64,000 bases of DNA from NCBI GenBank assembly GCA_965216645.1, contig CBDCGJ010000058.1, positions 1-64,000 of the forward strand, in the 5' to 3' direction. This document shows positions 47,142 through 57,100 of the stretch, one piece after another. Position 1 is the stretch's first letter. Every line of letters begins with the position of its first letter. The notes beneath the pieces were generated by a model. That model was given only the letters and a program-made list of their open reading frames with translations. It made no database searches and was not told the DNA's origin. Source of the stretch: CBDCGJ01 sp965216645 (GTDB lineage Bacteria > Pseudomonadota > Alphaproteobacteria > GCA-2731375). A program made the position numbers and the translations under genes.

Positions 47142-49414
47142 CAGGCGCTCTCGACGAAACTGTCGACGACTTTTTTCAGGCCGGCCTTCTCGAAATCGAT
47201 TTCGAGCTTATTGCCGTCGATCTCGACAATTCGGCCGTAGCCGAACTTGATATGGAACACTCGCTCGCCAATGCTGCGGCTGGAGATGTCGGGATCGTTC
47301 GAAACCGTGAAGTCGGCCTGTCCTTCCGCGTAGCCCGGACCTGTGCGGCCGGCGTTGCCGCCCGGCAAGGCGCGGCCGCCATAGCTGAAGGCGCCGGGCG
47401 AGGTATCGAAATAGCCGGCGCCGGTGGAGAGCCCCGGATGCACATCATGCTCGACCTGATCTTCCGGTAGGTCGGCGATGAAGCGTGACGGCAGTGCCGC
47501 GACCCAGCGATCGAACATCCGCCGGTTGGCGGCATAGCTGATGACGGCCCGCTGCTTCGCCCGGGTCAACCCGACATAGGCGAGGCGGCGTTCTTCCTCC
47601 AATCCGGCATTGCCGGCCTCGTCCAACGCGCGCTGGTGGGGGAACAAGCCTTCCTCCCAGCCCGGTAGAAACACCGTGTCGAATTCGAGGCCTTTGGCGC
47701 CATGCAAGGTCATTATGTTGACCGCGTCGTCGTCGACGGCCGTGTCCGTGTCCATGACCAGACTGACATGTTCCAGGAAGCCGGGTAGATCCGGGAATGG
47801 TTCCATGGCGTGCACCAGTTCCTTCAGATCTTCCAACCGGCCCGGCGCCGCCGGCGATTTGTCCAATTGCAGAGCTTGCGTGTAGCCGCTTTCATCCAGC
47901 ACGGTTTCCAGGATCTCCGTCTGCGGTAGATTGTCCATCAGACCCCGCCAGCGTTCGAAATTCTGCATCAACTCGGAAAGGCTCGCGCGGGCCCGCTTGG
48001 TCAATTCCTCGGTCTCGCAGAGCAGTTGCGCGGCCTTAGTCATGGGCATGTTCTGACCGCGGGCGGTTTGATGGATGGTCTGCACGGACTTGGCGCCGAG
48101 CGCACGTTTCGGCTTGTTGACAATGCGCTCGAACGCCAGATCGTCATCCGGCTGTACGATTACCCGGCAATAGGCGAGGGCGTCGCGGATATGGGCGCGT
48201 TCGTAGAACTTCGTGCCGCCGATCAATCGATAGGGCACGCCGATGGTGATCAGCCGCTCTTCAAATTCCCGGGTTTGGAAGGTGGCGCGAACCAGAATGG
48301 CCATATCGTTGAGGTTATGTTTGTGCCGCTGCAGGCTCTCGATCTCTTCGCAGATGATGCGGGCCTCCTCTTCACCGTCCCAGGTACCCTTGATGACGAT
48401 GCGGTCGCCGCCGTTATGCTCGGTCCAAAGCGTTTTGGTATGGCGGTCTTCATTCTTCGCAATCAGGCCGGAAGCCGCCGCCAGGATCTCGGGGGTCGAA
48501 CGGTAATTCTGTTCCAGCCGGACGATCTTGGCGCCGGGAAAGTCCTTTTCGAACCGCAGGATATTGCCGACTTCGGCGCCGCGCCAGCTATAGATCGACT
48601 GATCATCGTCGCCGACGCAGCAGATGTTTTTGTGCTTTTGAGCAATCAGGCGCAATAGGAGATATTGCACCACATTGGTGTCCTGATACTCGTCGACCAG
48701 CACGTAGCGAAATTGTTCCTGATAGTGCTGCAATACATCCGCCTCCTTGGTGAACAAGGTTAGGCAATGCAGTAGCAGGTCGCCGAAATCCGCCGCGTTC
48801 AGGCTACGCAGCCGCGCCTGATAAAGCGCGTAAAGTTCCTTTCCACGACCGTGAGCGAAGGATTCGGCGTCTGAGACGGACAATTTGTCTGGCGTCAACC
48901 CTTTATCCTTCCAGCGGTCGATATAGGCGGCCAGCATACGCGGAGGCCAGCGTTTGACGTCGATTTCCGCCGCCTCGAGAATCTGCTTCATCAGGCGGAG
49001 CTGATCGTCGGTATCCAGAATGGTGAAGTTTGACTTCAAGCCGACCAGTTCGGCATGGCGGCGCAAAATTCGGACGCCGATCGAGTGGAACGTGCCGAGC
49101 CAAATACCTTCGACGGCACGCCCGACCATCTGCGCTACCCGTTCCTGCATCTCCCGCGCCGCCTTGTTGGTGAATGTCACGGCGAGGACCTGACTAGGAA
49201 ATGCACGGCGCGTATGGATGATATGGGCCAGCCGGGTGGTCAAGGCCCTGGTTTTGCCGGTACCGGCGCCGGCGAGGATCAAAACCGGTCCGTCGAGGGT
49301 TTCTGCCGCCTCGCGCTGGGGCGGGTTCAGGCTCTCAAGAAACGGCAGGGCGGCGCCGCCGGCACTGGTCGGCGCAACCTCTTCCGTTTGGGCTAGATCA
49401 AAGGGATCGGACAT
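47141..49414 (-). CDS. uvrD: ATP-dependent DNA helicase UvrD/PcrA
   Basis: The 757-residue SF1 helicase unwinds DNA 3' to 5' in repair and replication restart. Motifs in order: LNPPQREAAETLDGPVLILAGAGTGKT (Q and Walker A, about residues 29-55), VLVDEYQDTN (Walker B), VGDDDQSIYSWRGAEV (III), RLEQNYRSTPEILAAA (IV), MTLHGAKGLEFDTVFLPGWEEGLFP (V) and EERRLAYVGLTRAK (VI). The C-terminal tail ends in a Tudor-like region (GERVFHIKFGYGRIVEIDGNKLEIDFEKAGLKKV) that binds RNA polymerase in PcrA. It is upstream of prmA and co-transcribed. Confidence 0.96.
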   Translation of the reverse strand: MSDPFDLAQTEEVAPTSAGGAALPFLESLNPPQREAAETLDGPVLILAGAGTGKTRALTTRLAHIIHTRRAFPSQVLAVTFTNKAAREMQERVAQMVGRAVEGIWLGTFHSIGVRILRRHAELVGLKSNFTILDTDDQLRLMKQILEAAEIDVKRWPPRMLAAYIDRWKDKGLTPDKLSVSDAESFAHGRGKELYALYQARLRSLNAADFGDLLLHCLTLFTKEADVLQHYQEQFRYVLVDEYQDTNVVQYLLLRLIAQKHKNICCVGDDDQSIYSWRGAEVGNILRFEKDFPGAKIVRLEQNYRSTPEILAAASGLIAKNEDRHTKTLWTEHNGGDRIVIKGTWDGEEEARIICEEIESLQRHKHNLNDMAILVRATFQTREFEERLITIGVPYRLIGGTKFYERAHIRDALAYCRVIVQPDDDLAFERIVNKPKRALGAKSVQTIHQTARGQNMPMTKAAQLLCETEELTKRARASLSELMQNFERWRGLMDNLPQTEILETVLDESGYTQALQLDKSPAAPGRLEDLKELVHAMEPFPDLPGFLEHVSLVMDTDTAVDDDAVNIMTLHGAKGLEFDTVFLPGWEEGLFPHQRALDEAGNAGLEEERRLAYVGLTRAKQRAVISYAANRRMFDRWVAALPSRFIADLPEDQVEHDVHPGLSTGAGYFDTSPGAFSYGGRALPGGNAGRTGPGYAEGQADFTVSNDPDISSRSIGERVFHIKFGYGRIVEIDGNKLEIDFEKAGLKKVVDSFVESA

Positions 49415-49471
49415 GGCGATTCTATACCACGACGGCGGCCGCTCTGGCAGATCGCAGTTCCGAATTTGGGA

Positions 49472-49948
49472 TCAAATTCGGTTCCGCTTCCCGCGCATTT
49501 TCAATTTCATGCCGACGATCTGATAAATATCCAAGCCAGTAATGGCGGCGATTTCAGCGAAGGGGATCGACGTCTCGCTAAGCAGTGCGCGGGCATGGGA
49601 TTCGGGATCACGCATTTTCGGGCGGAAGCTATAGACCCGCGCGCTCTGCCGTTTTGGCCGGCGCTCCGAGGCGTCGAGTCCACGCTCCCGTGCCGCCTCG
49701 ATGGCTTCCTCGCGCCGGCGTTTCTCCGCCTGCAGTGCTTGCTCCGACAGATGGGCGAAGCGACCGCTTTTTTTCGTATAAACCGTCCAAGGGTGAACCT
49801 GTGTCTGCGCAGACTCTTGCTTGCGTTGCGGTGGCGAATCGAGCGCGGCCTCGTCCAAGGACATGCCATAACGGCGTGCCAGACGCTCCGCCGCCGCCAG
49901 CGCATTACGGCGCTCGCCCTCGAAGGTGCTTTTCGCGGCCATTTCCAA
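49472..49948 (-). CDS. DUF2786-like protein, start codon unclear
   Basis: The 158-residue frame has an N-terminal DUF2786-like helix pair (AAKSTFEGERRNALAAAERLARRYGMS) and a basic middle. Its C-terminal HTH-like segment reads TSIPFAEIAAITGLDIYQIVGMKLKMRGK. Only TTG 49948 or ATG 49942 are usual starts, neither with a good ribosome site. The frame is open further upstream and matching sequence (RPFTEKDRQRFRGLLEM) precedes it, back to ATC at 49996, which has ggag 7 bases before it. The true start may therefore be non-standard. It follows the FAD dehydrogenase gene directly. Confidence 0.6.
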   Translation of the reverse strand: MEMAAKSTFEGERRNALAAAERLARRYGMSLDEAALDSPPQRKQESAQTQVHPWTVYTKKSGRFAHLSEQALQAEKRRREEAIEAARERGLDASERRPKRQSARVYSFRPKMRDPESHARALLSETSIPFAEIAAITGLDIYQIVGMKLKMRGKRNRI

Positions 49949-50007
49949 AAGGCCGCGAAATCTCTGACGATCTTTTTCCGTAAATGGCCGCGCGATCGGT
50001 CTTCTCC

Positions 50008-51417
50008 CTAAGCCTCCACCGGAGGAATCATCTTGCCGGGGTTCATAATGTCCGTCGGGTCGATGGCCTGTTTAATTAGGCGCATCACGTCGACGGCGTC
50101 GCCATGTTCGTCCCGCATATATTTCATCTTACCGATGCCGATCCCGTGTTCGCCGGTCACCGTTCCTTCCATTGCGAGCGCGCGCTGCAACAGCCGGCTG
50201 TTCAATTCCTCGGCTTCCTTGATCTCTTTCTCGCTGGTGGGGTCGAGGACGAAGGCCAGATGAAAATTACCGTCGCCCACATGACCGACTAGAGGCGCGA
50301 TCAAGTCGGAGCCGTCCAGATCCTTTTTCGTCTCCAATATGCATTCGGCCAGGCGGGAGATCGGTACACAGACATCCGTCGCCCAGAGCTCCGCATTATT
50401 TCGAAGGGCTTTGGCGGCGTAGGCCGCGTCATGTCGGGCCTGCCATAGCTTGGTGCGCTCCTCCGCCACAGTGGTCCATTGGAACTCGCCGCCGCCGAAT
50501 TCGTCGGCCAGTGCTTTGACCATCTGCACCTGCTCCTCGACGCCGGCTTCGGAGCCGTGGAACTCCAGGAACAAGGTCGGTTCGACGGGCAGGTCGAGAT
50601 TGGAATACTTGTTTATGGCATCCAGCTGTACTTCATCCAAAAGCTCGATCCGGGCGATCGGAATACCGCTTTGGATGGTTAGTATCACCGTGTTCACCGC
50701 GCCTTCGAGATCCGAGAATGGCACCACGGCGGAGGAAATCGCCTCGGGAATTCCGTACAGCTTCAAGGTCAGTTCGGTAATGATGCCGAGGGTGCCCTCG
50801 GCGCCGACGAACAGCCGGGTCAAATCGTATCCGGCGGAGGACTTCTTGGCCCGCCGCGCCGTTTTGATCAAACGTCCGTCCGGCATGACCACGGTCAGCG
50901 ACAACACGTTTTCCCGCATGGTGCCATAACGAACCGCGTTGGTGCCGCTGGCTCGGGTCGATGCCATGCCGCCAAGCGAAGCGTCGGCGCCGGGATCAAT
51001 AGGGAAGAACAGGCCGGTATCGCGCAGATACTCGTTCAGTTGTTTGCGGGTCACGCCGGGCTGGACCACGCAGTCGAGATCTTCCGCATGGACTTCCAGC
51101 ACTTGGTTCATATTGCTCATGTCGACGGAAATGCCGCCGCGAACCGCGTGAATATGACCTTCCAGACTGGTGCCGGTACCGAAGGCGATCACCGGGACAT
51201 CGAGCCGGTGACAAATTTTTACGATCGCGACGACGTCGTCCGTGTCATTGGGGAAGACGACGGCGTCGGGCGCTTCTGTCGGTAGATAGGTCTCGCCATG
51301 ACCATGGCGTTCCCGCACAGCCATGGAGGTCACAACCCGATCTCCGATCAGGTCTTTCAGTTCCGCAATAGCCTGATCGACTCTATCGGCAGGCGGCGTT
51401 TCGGTGGCCAGAACCAT
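50008..51417 (-). CDS. FAD-linked dehydrogenase, GlcD/D-lactate dehydrogenase type
   Basis: The 469-residue flavoprotein has the PCMH FAD domain (PVIAFGTGTSLEGHIHAVRGGISVDMSNMN, DPGADASLGGMASTRASGTNAVRYGTMRENVLSLTVVMPDG) and the C-terminal FAD-linked oxidase domain ending GTVTGEHGIGIGKMKYM. It oxidises D-lactate, glycolate or another 2-hydroxy acid to the keto acid. ATG 51417 has gggga 8 bases upstream. No GlcE or GlcF subunit gene is near, so a D-lactate-type single-subunit enzyme is more likely. Confidence 0.88.
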   Translation of the reverse strand: MVLATETPPADRVDQAIAELKDLIGDRVVTSMAVRERHGHGETYLPTEAPDAVVFPNDTDDVVAIVKICHRLDVPVIAFGTGTSLEGHIHAVRGGISVDMSNMNQVLEVHAEDLDCVVQPGVTRKQLNEYLRDTGLFFPIDPGADASLGGMASTRASGTNAVRYGTMRENVLSLTVVMPDGRLIKTARRAKKSSAGYDLTRLFVGAEGTLGIITELTLKLYGIPEAISSAVVPFSDLEGAVNTVILTIQSGIPIARIELLDEVQLDAINKYSNLDLPVEPTLFLEFHGSEAGVEEQVQMVKALADEFGGGEFQWTTVAEERTKLWQARHDAAYAAKALRNNAELWATDVCVPISRLAECILETKKDLDGSDLIAPLVGHVGDGNFHLAFVLDPTSEKEIKEAEELNSRLLQRALAMEGTVTGEHGIGIGKMKYMRDEHGDAVDVMRLIKQAIDPTDIMNPGKMIPPVEA

Positions 51418-51505
51418 CACTTTTCCCCGATTGCAGCTTTGCACCTATGTGAACGAACCATTATACAGATCGGCGTAGCGCTTGTATCGACAAAAGCTGT
51501 TGAAC

Positions 51506-52033
51506 ATGAACATGTTGACGACCGCCGTACCCCTGGACTTAGAGAATCCTAATCTGCAGGCCTGCCCGCTCGAAATTCATCGGGAGAAGGTTCAGCCGGA
51601 ATGGATCGACTATAACGGCCATATGAACGTGGCTTATTACGTTCTGGCATTCGATCATGCCACCGACCGAATGTTGGATTTACTCGATCTCGGCCTCGAA
51701 TATGTGAAGCGGGAGAACAAATCCTTCTTCGTATTGGAAACTCATGTCGCCTATCTGCAGGAAGTGAAGCGCGGCGATCCGCTGCGGTTTACCGTGCAAT
51801 TGCTCGATTACGATGCGAAGCGGCTGCATTACTTCCTCGAGATGGGTCATGCCGACGAGGGATTTTTGGCGGCGACGTCGGAAATCATCGGCGTACATGT
51901 CGACCTCGACCTGCGCCGCAGCGCGGCCATGCCGGCGATCGTGCAGAAGCGATTGGCCCTATTGGCGGCTGCGCAGAAAGGCTTGCCGGTCCCCGACAAG
52001 GCCGGCGCGTCAATCGGTATCCGCCGTAAGTAA
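51506..52033 (+). CDS. hotdog-fold thioesterase, betainyl-CoA thioesterase-like
   Basis: The 175-residue protein has the hotdog thioesterase core EWIDYNGHMNVAYYVLAFDHATDRMLDLLDLG with active-site Asp, then FFVLETHVAYLQEVKRGDPLRFTVQLLDYD. The sequence resembles the thioesterase domain fused to some L-carnitine dehydrogenases (betainyl-CoA thioesterase) from memory; other acyl-CoA substrates are possible. ATG 51506 or 51512 could start it; neither has a clear ribosome site. The ClC gene begins 17 bases after its stop. Confidence 0.8.
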   Translation: MNMLTTAVPLDLENPNLQACPLEIHREKVQPEWIDYNGHMNVAYYVLAFDHATDRMLDLLDLGLEYVKRENKSFFVLETHVAYLQEVKRGDPLRFTVQLLDYDAKRLHYFLEMGHADEGFLAATSEIIGVHVDLDLRRSAAMPAIVQKRLALLAAAQKGLPVPDKAGASIGIRRK

Positions 52034-52049
52034 TCGAGCGGGCGGCGGC

Positions 52050-53816
52050 GTGACCATCAGTACACTGTTCGCCGGCGCCTTCGCCCGCTTCGGGCGTTTG
52101 ATCCGCAATGACCAGGTGGTTCTGTCGCTGCTCGCCTTCGTCATCGGGATTATCGCCGCCTACGCCGCGATCGGATTTCGCCTCGGCATCAGCTATGTCC
52201 AATTGACCGGCTTCGGCTTTGGCACGGAAACCGTTTATATCAGCGCGCAAGGTCTGCCCTGGTGGCAGATCATGTTGGTCCCCGTCGTCGGTGGCCTGCT
52301 GGTCGGTCTGATCCTGCAATTTCTAATGCCTGGAAAGCGTCAGCATGGCGTGGCCCAAGTGATCGAGGCCATGCGCTTGAAAGCGGGTTACATGCGCCTA
52401 CGCGACGGATTTTCGGCAGCCTTGTTGAGTATTACGGCTCTGGGTACGGGGTCGTCGACCGGGCGTGAGGGGCCGATGGTGCATCTGGGCGCGGTCCTGG
52501 CGTCATTCCTGGCGCATCGCTTGCATCTCGGGCCGGACCTGGCGCGGACGATCCTCGCCTGCGGCGTCGCCTCGGCGGTTGCAGCATCCTTCAACGCGCC
52601 GATTGCCGGTGTCTTTTTCGCGTTGGAGGTGATCGTCGGCCATTATGCCATGTCGACCTTCGCGCCGGTGGTGATCGCCGGTGTCGCCGGCACCATGGTG
52701 ACCCGCCTGCATCTGGGATCGGAACCCGCCTTCACGATTCCCCAATACGCGATCAGCAGTTTTTGGGAACTTCCGGCCTACGTCATTCTCGGTATCGTCT
52801 GCGCCTGTATCGCCATCGCCTTGGTTAAGTCGATCTTCTACGGCGAGGATGTGGCCAACCGGTTGCGGATTCCCATTTGGATTCGGCCGGCCGCCGCTGG
52901 GTTGATCGTCGGCACATTGGCGATCGAGTTTCCGCATGTGCTCGGCGTTGGCTATGCCGCGACGGATGCCGCGTTGAACGAATTGTTTCCGCTCTGGTTG
53001 CTTATTGTCCTGATCGTGGTCAAAACCTTCACGACAGCGGTTTGTATCGGCGCCCGCTTCGGTGGCGGCATATTTTCGCCGTCTCTCTTTATCGGTGCAA
53101 TGATCGGCGGTGCCTACGGCTTGATCGCGGCGCAGGTGTTTCCCGAACTGGCGGCCAGCCACGGTGCCTATGCCATCGTGGGTATGACTGCGTTCGCCGC
53201 CGCGGTTCTGGGCGCGCCGATATCGACCATCTTCATGGTCTTCGAGCTGACCGGCGACTATGCCATGACCATTGCCACCATGATCGCTACCTCGACCTCA
53301 TCCATCATCGCGCAGCAGGTCTTGGGCGGCAGCTTCTTCCACCGCCAGCTCAGCCGCCTCGGCGTCGACATGGCGGCATTGCGCAGAAGACCTAAGGTGC
53401 CCGGCGTCATGCAGGTGAGGGACATCATGACCCAAGAATATGTGACGGTGTCCGGCGACGGTAACCTGGACGACATTTTACGCGAATGCCGGCGGCGCGA
53501 TGACTGGCATATCTGCGTCGTCGAAGGCGATCGACTGATCGGCGCCTTTCGTTTCTCTCAGCTTCGCGATCTGTTGTTGGAGGAGGGCGAGATGGATCAT
53601 GGAACCCATGCCCGCGATTTGGTTGGCAACGGTTTACCCACACTCACGGCCGAACTACCGATCATGAGCGCGATCAACCGGCTGGAGGACACGGGTACGG
53701 ACTACCTGCCGGTGATCGATCCGGACGCCGACGGCCGCTTGATTGGCGTCGTTCAGTACAAGCATGCGATGCGCGAACAGGACCGGTTGCTGAGAGAGGC
53801 CGCGAAGGCGGAGTAG
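52050..53816 (+). CDS. ClC-family chloride channel/transporter with CBS domains
   Basis: The 588-residue membrane protein has the ClC selectivity motifs GTGSSTGREGP (gating Glu at about residue 140), ARFGGGIFSPSLFIGAMIGGAYG and GAPISTIFMVFELTGDYAMT. Two C-terminal CBS repeats follow (VPGVMQVRDIMTQEYVTV and the RLEDTGTDYLPVIDPDADGRLIGVV region). Whether it is a channel or a Cl-/H+ exchanger is not decided. I place the start at GTG 52050, after the thioesterase stop; the frame runs further upstream inside the thioesterase gene, which is a shadow. Confidence 0.92.
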   Translation: MTISTLFAGAFARFGRLIRNDQVVLSLLAFVIGIIAAYAAIGFRLGISYVQLTGFGFGTETVYISAQGLPWWQIMLVPVVGGLLVGLILQFLMPGKRQHGVAQVIEAMRLKAGYMRLRDGFSAALLSITALGTGSSTGREGPMVHLGAVLASFLAHRLHLGPDLARTILACGVASAVAASFNAPIAGVFFALEVIVGHYAMSTFAPVVIAGVAGTMVTRLHLGSEPAFTIPQYAISSFWELPAYVILGIVCACIAIALVKSIFYGEDVANRLRIPIWIRPAAAGLIVGTLAIEFPHVLGVGYAATDAALNELFPLWLLIVLIVVKTFTTAVCIGARFGGGIFSPSLFIGAMIGGAYGLIAAQVFPELAASHGAYAIVGMTAFAAAVLGAPISTIFMVFELTGDYAMTIATMIATSTSSIIAQQVLGGSFFHRQLSRLGVDMAALRRRPKVPGVMQVRDIMTQEYVTVSGDGNLDDILRECRRRDDWHICVVEGDRLIGAFRFSQLRDLLLEEGEMDHGTHARDLVGNGLPTLTAELPIMSAINRLEDTGTDYLPVIDPDADGRLIGVVQYKHAMREQDRLLREAAKAE

Positions 53817-53824
53817 TCCCGAAT

Positions 53825-54028
53825 CTAGGCTAGCTCTCCATCGTCATCGCCGTTTGCCTGTCGTTGATGGCCGTCGAGGTCGCGTCGGTCTTTCTCCGCC
53901 TTACTTTGTTGCATCGAGCGGTCGGTTTTGCTTCGGCCGAATTTTGCTCTGTTTTCAGATGCTTGTTTGGCTTTCTTAGACCGTTTCTTTTGTTTTCGCG
54001 CCTGCCTTAAGTTTACGATTTCACCCAT
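53825..54028 (-). CDS. DUF4169 family protein
   Basis: The 67-residue basic protein matches DUF4169 (MGEIVNLRQARKQKKRSKKAKQAS followed by NRAKFGRSKTDRSMQQSKAEKDRRDLDGHQ). The family is short, highly charged and mostly alphaproteobacterial, with unknown function. In relatives it commonly sits beside fumC and an RHH protein, as I recall. Here the large asmA gene lies between it and that pair. It converges with the ClC gene and is divergent from asmA. Confidence 0.85.
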   Translation of the reverse strand: MGEIVNLRQARKQKKRSKKAKQASENRAKFGRSKTDRSMQQSKAEKDRRDLDGHQRQANGDDDGELA

Positions 54029-54134
54029 TTTTCAAGACCTTGCAAGGAGAAGCTGACAAGCCGCATTTTCGCCACTAACCTAAGCGATAATTAGGGCGAT
54101 GACCATGCCCTGGCAAATTCTGGCGGGATAGACT

Positions 54135-57100
54135 TTGAAGAAAATCATTATTGGACTGCTTGTCGTCGTCGTGGTCTTGGCCGGTGCGGTCCTCGTCGCG
54201 CCGGGCTTAATAAACTGGAATAAGGAAAAGTCGGCGATCGAGAGCTACGCCAGCGACTTCTTGGGTCGGGAGATCAAGATCACGGGCGACGTCTCCCTAA
54301 CCCTATTGCCGAGCCCGCGATTGGCGGTCGGCGGATTGGCAATCGCGGGCATCGAAGGCGGGCAGGCGCCGCATTTTCTAAAAGTGAAACAAGCCGAGAT
54401 ACTCGTCGCGTTTCGGCCACTGCTATCCGGAACACTGAAGTTCGAAAGTATATTCGTCGAAGGTCCGGATATTGTGTTGGAACGTCTGGCCGACGGGCGC
54501 GCTAATTGGATATTCGATGCCGAACAGCCGACTTCGGCGGAGGGCGAAAGCGCGGGTGGAGTGCTGTCCAACATCGATTTCGCTTTGCAGAAATTGACGG
54601 TTAGGAACGGCACGGTCGCATATCAAAACGAAACCGCCGGTGTTCGGGAGAAAGTTGAGAATCTGCAATTCGCGGCTTCCGTCGGTTCTTTGAACGGCCC
54701 CTTCGCGGCTAAAGGCGATCTCACCACGCGCGGCGAGGATGTCGCGTTCGACGTTTCGATCGACAGCGTTGCCGAATTGGCCCTAATTCCCATCGCCGCG
54801 ACATTGGGTCTGAAAGGCGAAAGCGCGGGGACCATGAAGTTCTTTGGCAGCGCGAATTTAGCGGGTGATGCACCTGATATCACAGGGGATTTGTCCGTTG
54901 AAAGCGCAAACCTAGCGGGATTGATGACGGCGTTGACGGAGGCGCCCGCGCCTAAGTTTTTCGGCCGACCTTTCGAGCTGACAGGCAAGGCGGCGTTCGC
55001 GGGCGAAGCCTTGAGATTAACGAATATGGCCGTCTCGTTTGGCGACGTACGCGCGACCGGCCAAATCAGTGCAAATCTCGCGGTCGAGCCCATGGCCGAT
55101 GTGAAACTTCAGGCCAAAAACATCAACTTGGATAAATTTATGGCCGAAGCTGGTGGGGCCGGTGACGAAACGGCGGACACATCGGCGCCAGGGCAATTTG
55201 AATGGCCGGATCTGCCAAAGGAGCTTTCCGCTCGTTTCGACATCAAGGTTGACGGCATCACACTCAACGACGGCCTGATCCGCCAGACCTCTGTGCAAGG
55301 GGTAATAGGCGATGGTCGCCTGGATCTGACGCAGTTTCGCTCTCTTCTGCCGGGCGGTTCGGATATTGCGCTAACCGGTTCGCTGATGCCGGGGACGGCA
55401 CAGCCACGCCTCAAGGGTCGGCTTGAGGCGGCGTCGAACAATTTGCGCGGACTATTCGCATGGCTCGGCGTGCAGTTGGACGCACCTGCCGGCCGCCTCG
55501 CGAATTTGGTGTTGACGGCGGATATCGCCGGGCAGGATGACCTGCTGCAATTTCCAAAGCTAAATCTTCGATTGGATGCCACGAAGATTGGCGGCAGTGC
55601 CACAATGCGTTTGCAAGCGCGACCGTCGTTCGGCCTGAACCTATCGGCCGATAAGATCAATTTTGACGGCTACCGGCCGCTTTCCGTCGGTGCTTCGGCG
55701 GAACAATCTAAGTCCGCTACGAACAGCAATGTCTTGGGGAGCTTCGATACAGATTTAAAATTATCCGTTAACCAGTTGACTTACCAACGTAAAGCGATGC
55801 GCGGTATTAAGGTCGACGCGCAATTGTTTCAAGGTAAGCTGACCGTTCGGCGCGCCGATATCGACGACATCGGCGGGGGCGGTCTTTCCCTTTCCGGCAC
55901 CGCGACCAACTTGGGCGGTCAGCCGACGGTCGATATGGCGCTCGGGGCGAAAGCGGCCAATTTGTCGACGATCACCCGATTCCTCGGCGTTCGGACACCG
56001 GTCCCCGCCAGCAAGTTACGCGACTTCGCTTTGAATACATCGCTGAAAGGCGACGTCAGCAAAATGCGTCTCAAGGGGCAGGCCAAGTTGGGCCGTTTGG
56101 TGTTGGAATACAACGCCCTAGGCCTGGATCTGATGAAGAGCCCATCGACGGATGCAACCTTCAATCTCAAGCATCCCAGCGTTGCCGGATTCGCAAAGCA
56201 ATTCGGGTTGGGTTTCGCACCGAAGTCGGATGGCGAAATTGCATTGAGCGGGAGTGTGAAGGGCAACCTCGCGTCGCTCAGCCTTGACAGTAAATTGAGC
56301 CTAGCCGGCGGCAGGCTGGCGGCGGTCGGGTCAGTGGCGAATATCTCAAATTCGCCGGCTTTCAAGCTGAAACTCGATGCCTATCATGGCGATATGTCGG
56401 CATTCATGGGCGCCTTTGGGCAAAGCTATCGTCCTCTGCGTGACGGCAAGCACGAACTGAAAATGGCGGCGAACCTGGAGGGGAATCCGGCCAAGTTCAA
56501 GCTAGCCGGCCTCAACGGCGTTTTGGGTCAAACCAACGTTCAGGGAACGGTCAACGGCGACATATCGGGCAAACTCCCCTATTTCAATATGGACCTGAAA
56601 CTTGGCGAGCTGTGGCTACAAGAGTTCATTCCGTCGAAGCAGAGCGGTCGCCGCGCGCAAGGAGAGAAACGCTGGTCGCGGCATCGGATCGATTTCTCGC
56701 CGCTGCGTTCCATGACCGCCGACGCCAAGGTCACCGCCGCACTCATCCGTTTTCAGAACATTCCTCTGCAGAAGCCGAACCTCATCCTGAAGCTGCGTGG
56801 CGGTCGGCTTGATGTGGCGCCGATAAATGCGAATCTGTTCGGTGGCTCATTGAGCGGCGAGGGGCGAATGGCTTCCGGCTCGCGCAACAATCTGCGGCTC
56901 AGTTTCAAGGCCGACAATTTGCAGCTCAAACAAGCATTGACTGCCCTTGCGGGTAACAAGCGGGTATCGGGTCTGGCCACCCTAAGCGGGAACTTGGCAA
57001 CGTCAGGCAGAAGCGAATGGGAGTTCGTCAAGGGCCTAAGCGGACTGGTTCGCATGCGCGCGTGGGACGGTGCCATCGAAGGCATGGATTTGAAAAGGGC

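Noticed and set aside
51813..52049. Upstream extension of the ClC reading frame
   Set aside because: It overlaps the thioesterase gene in another frame and is Arg/Ser-rich; GTG 52050 gives the family-typical start.
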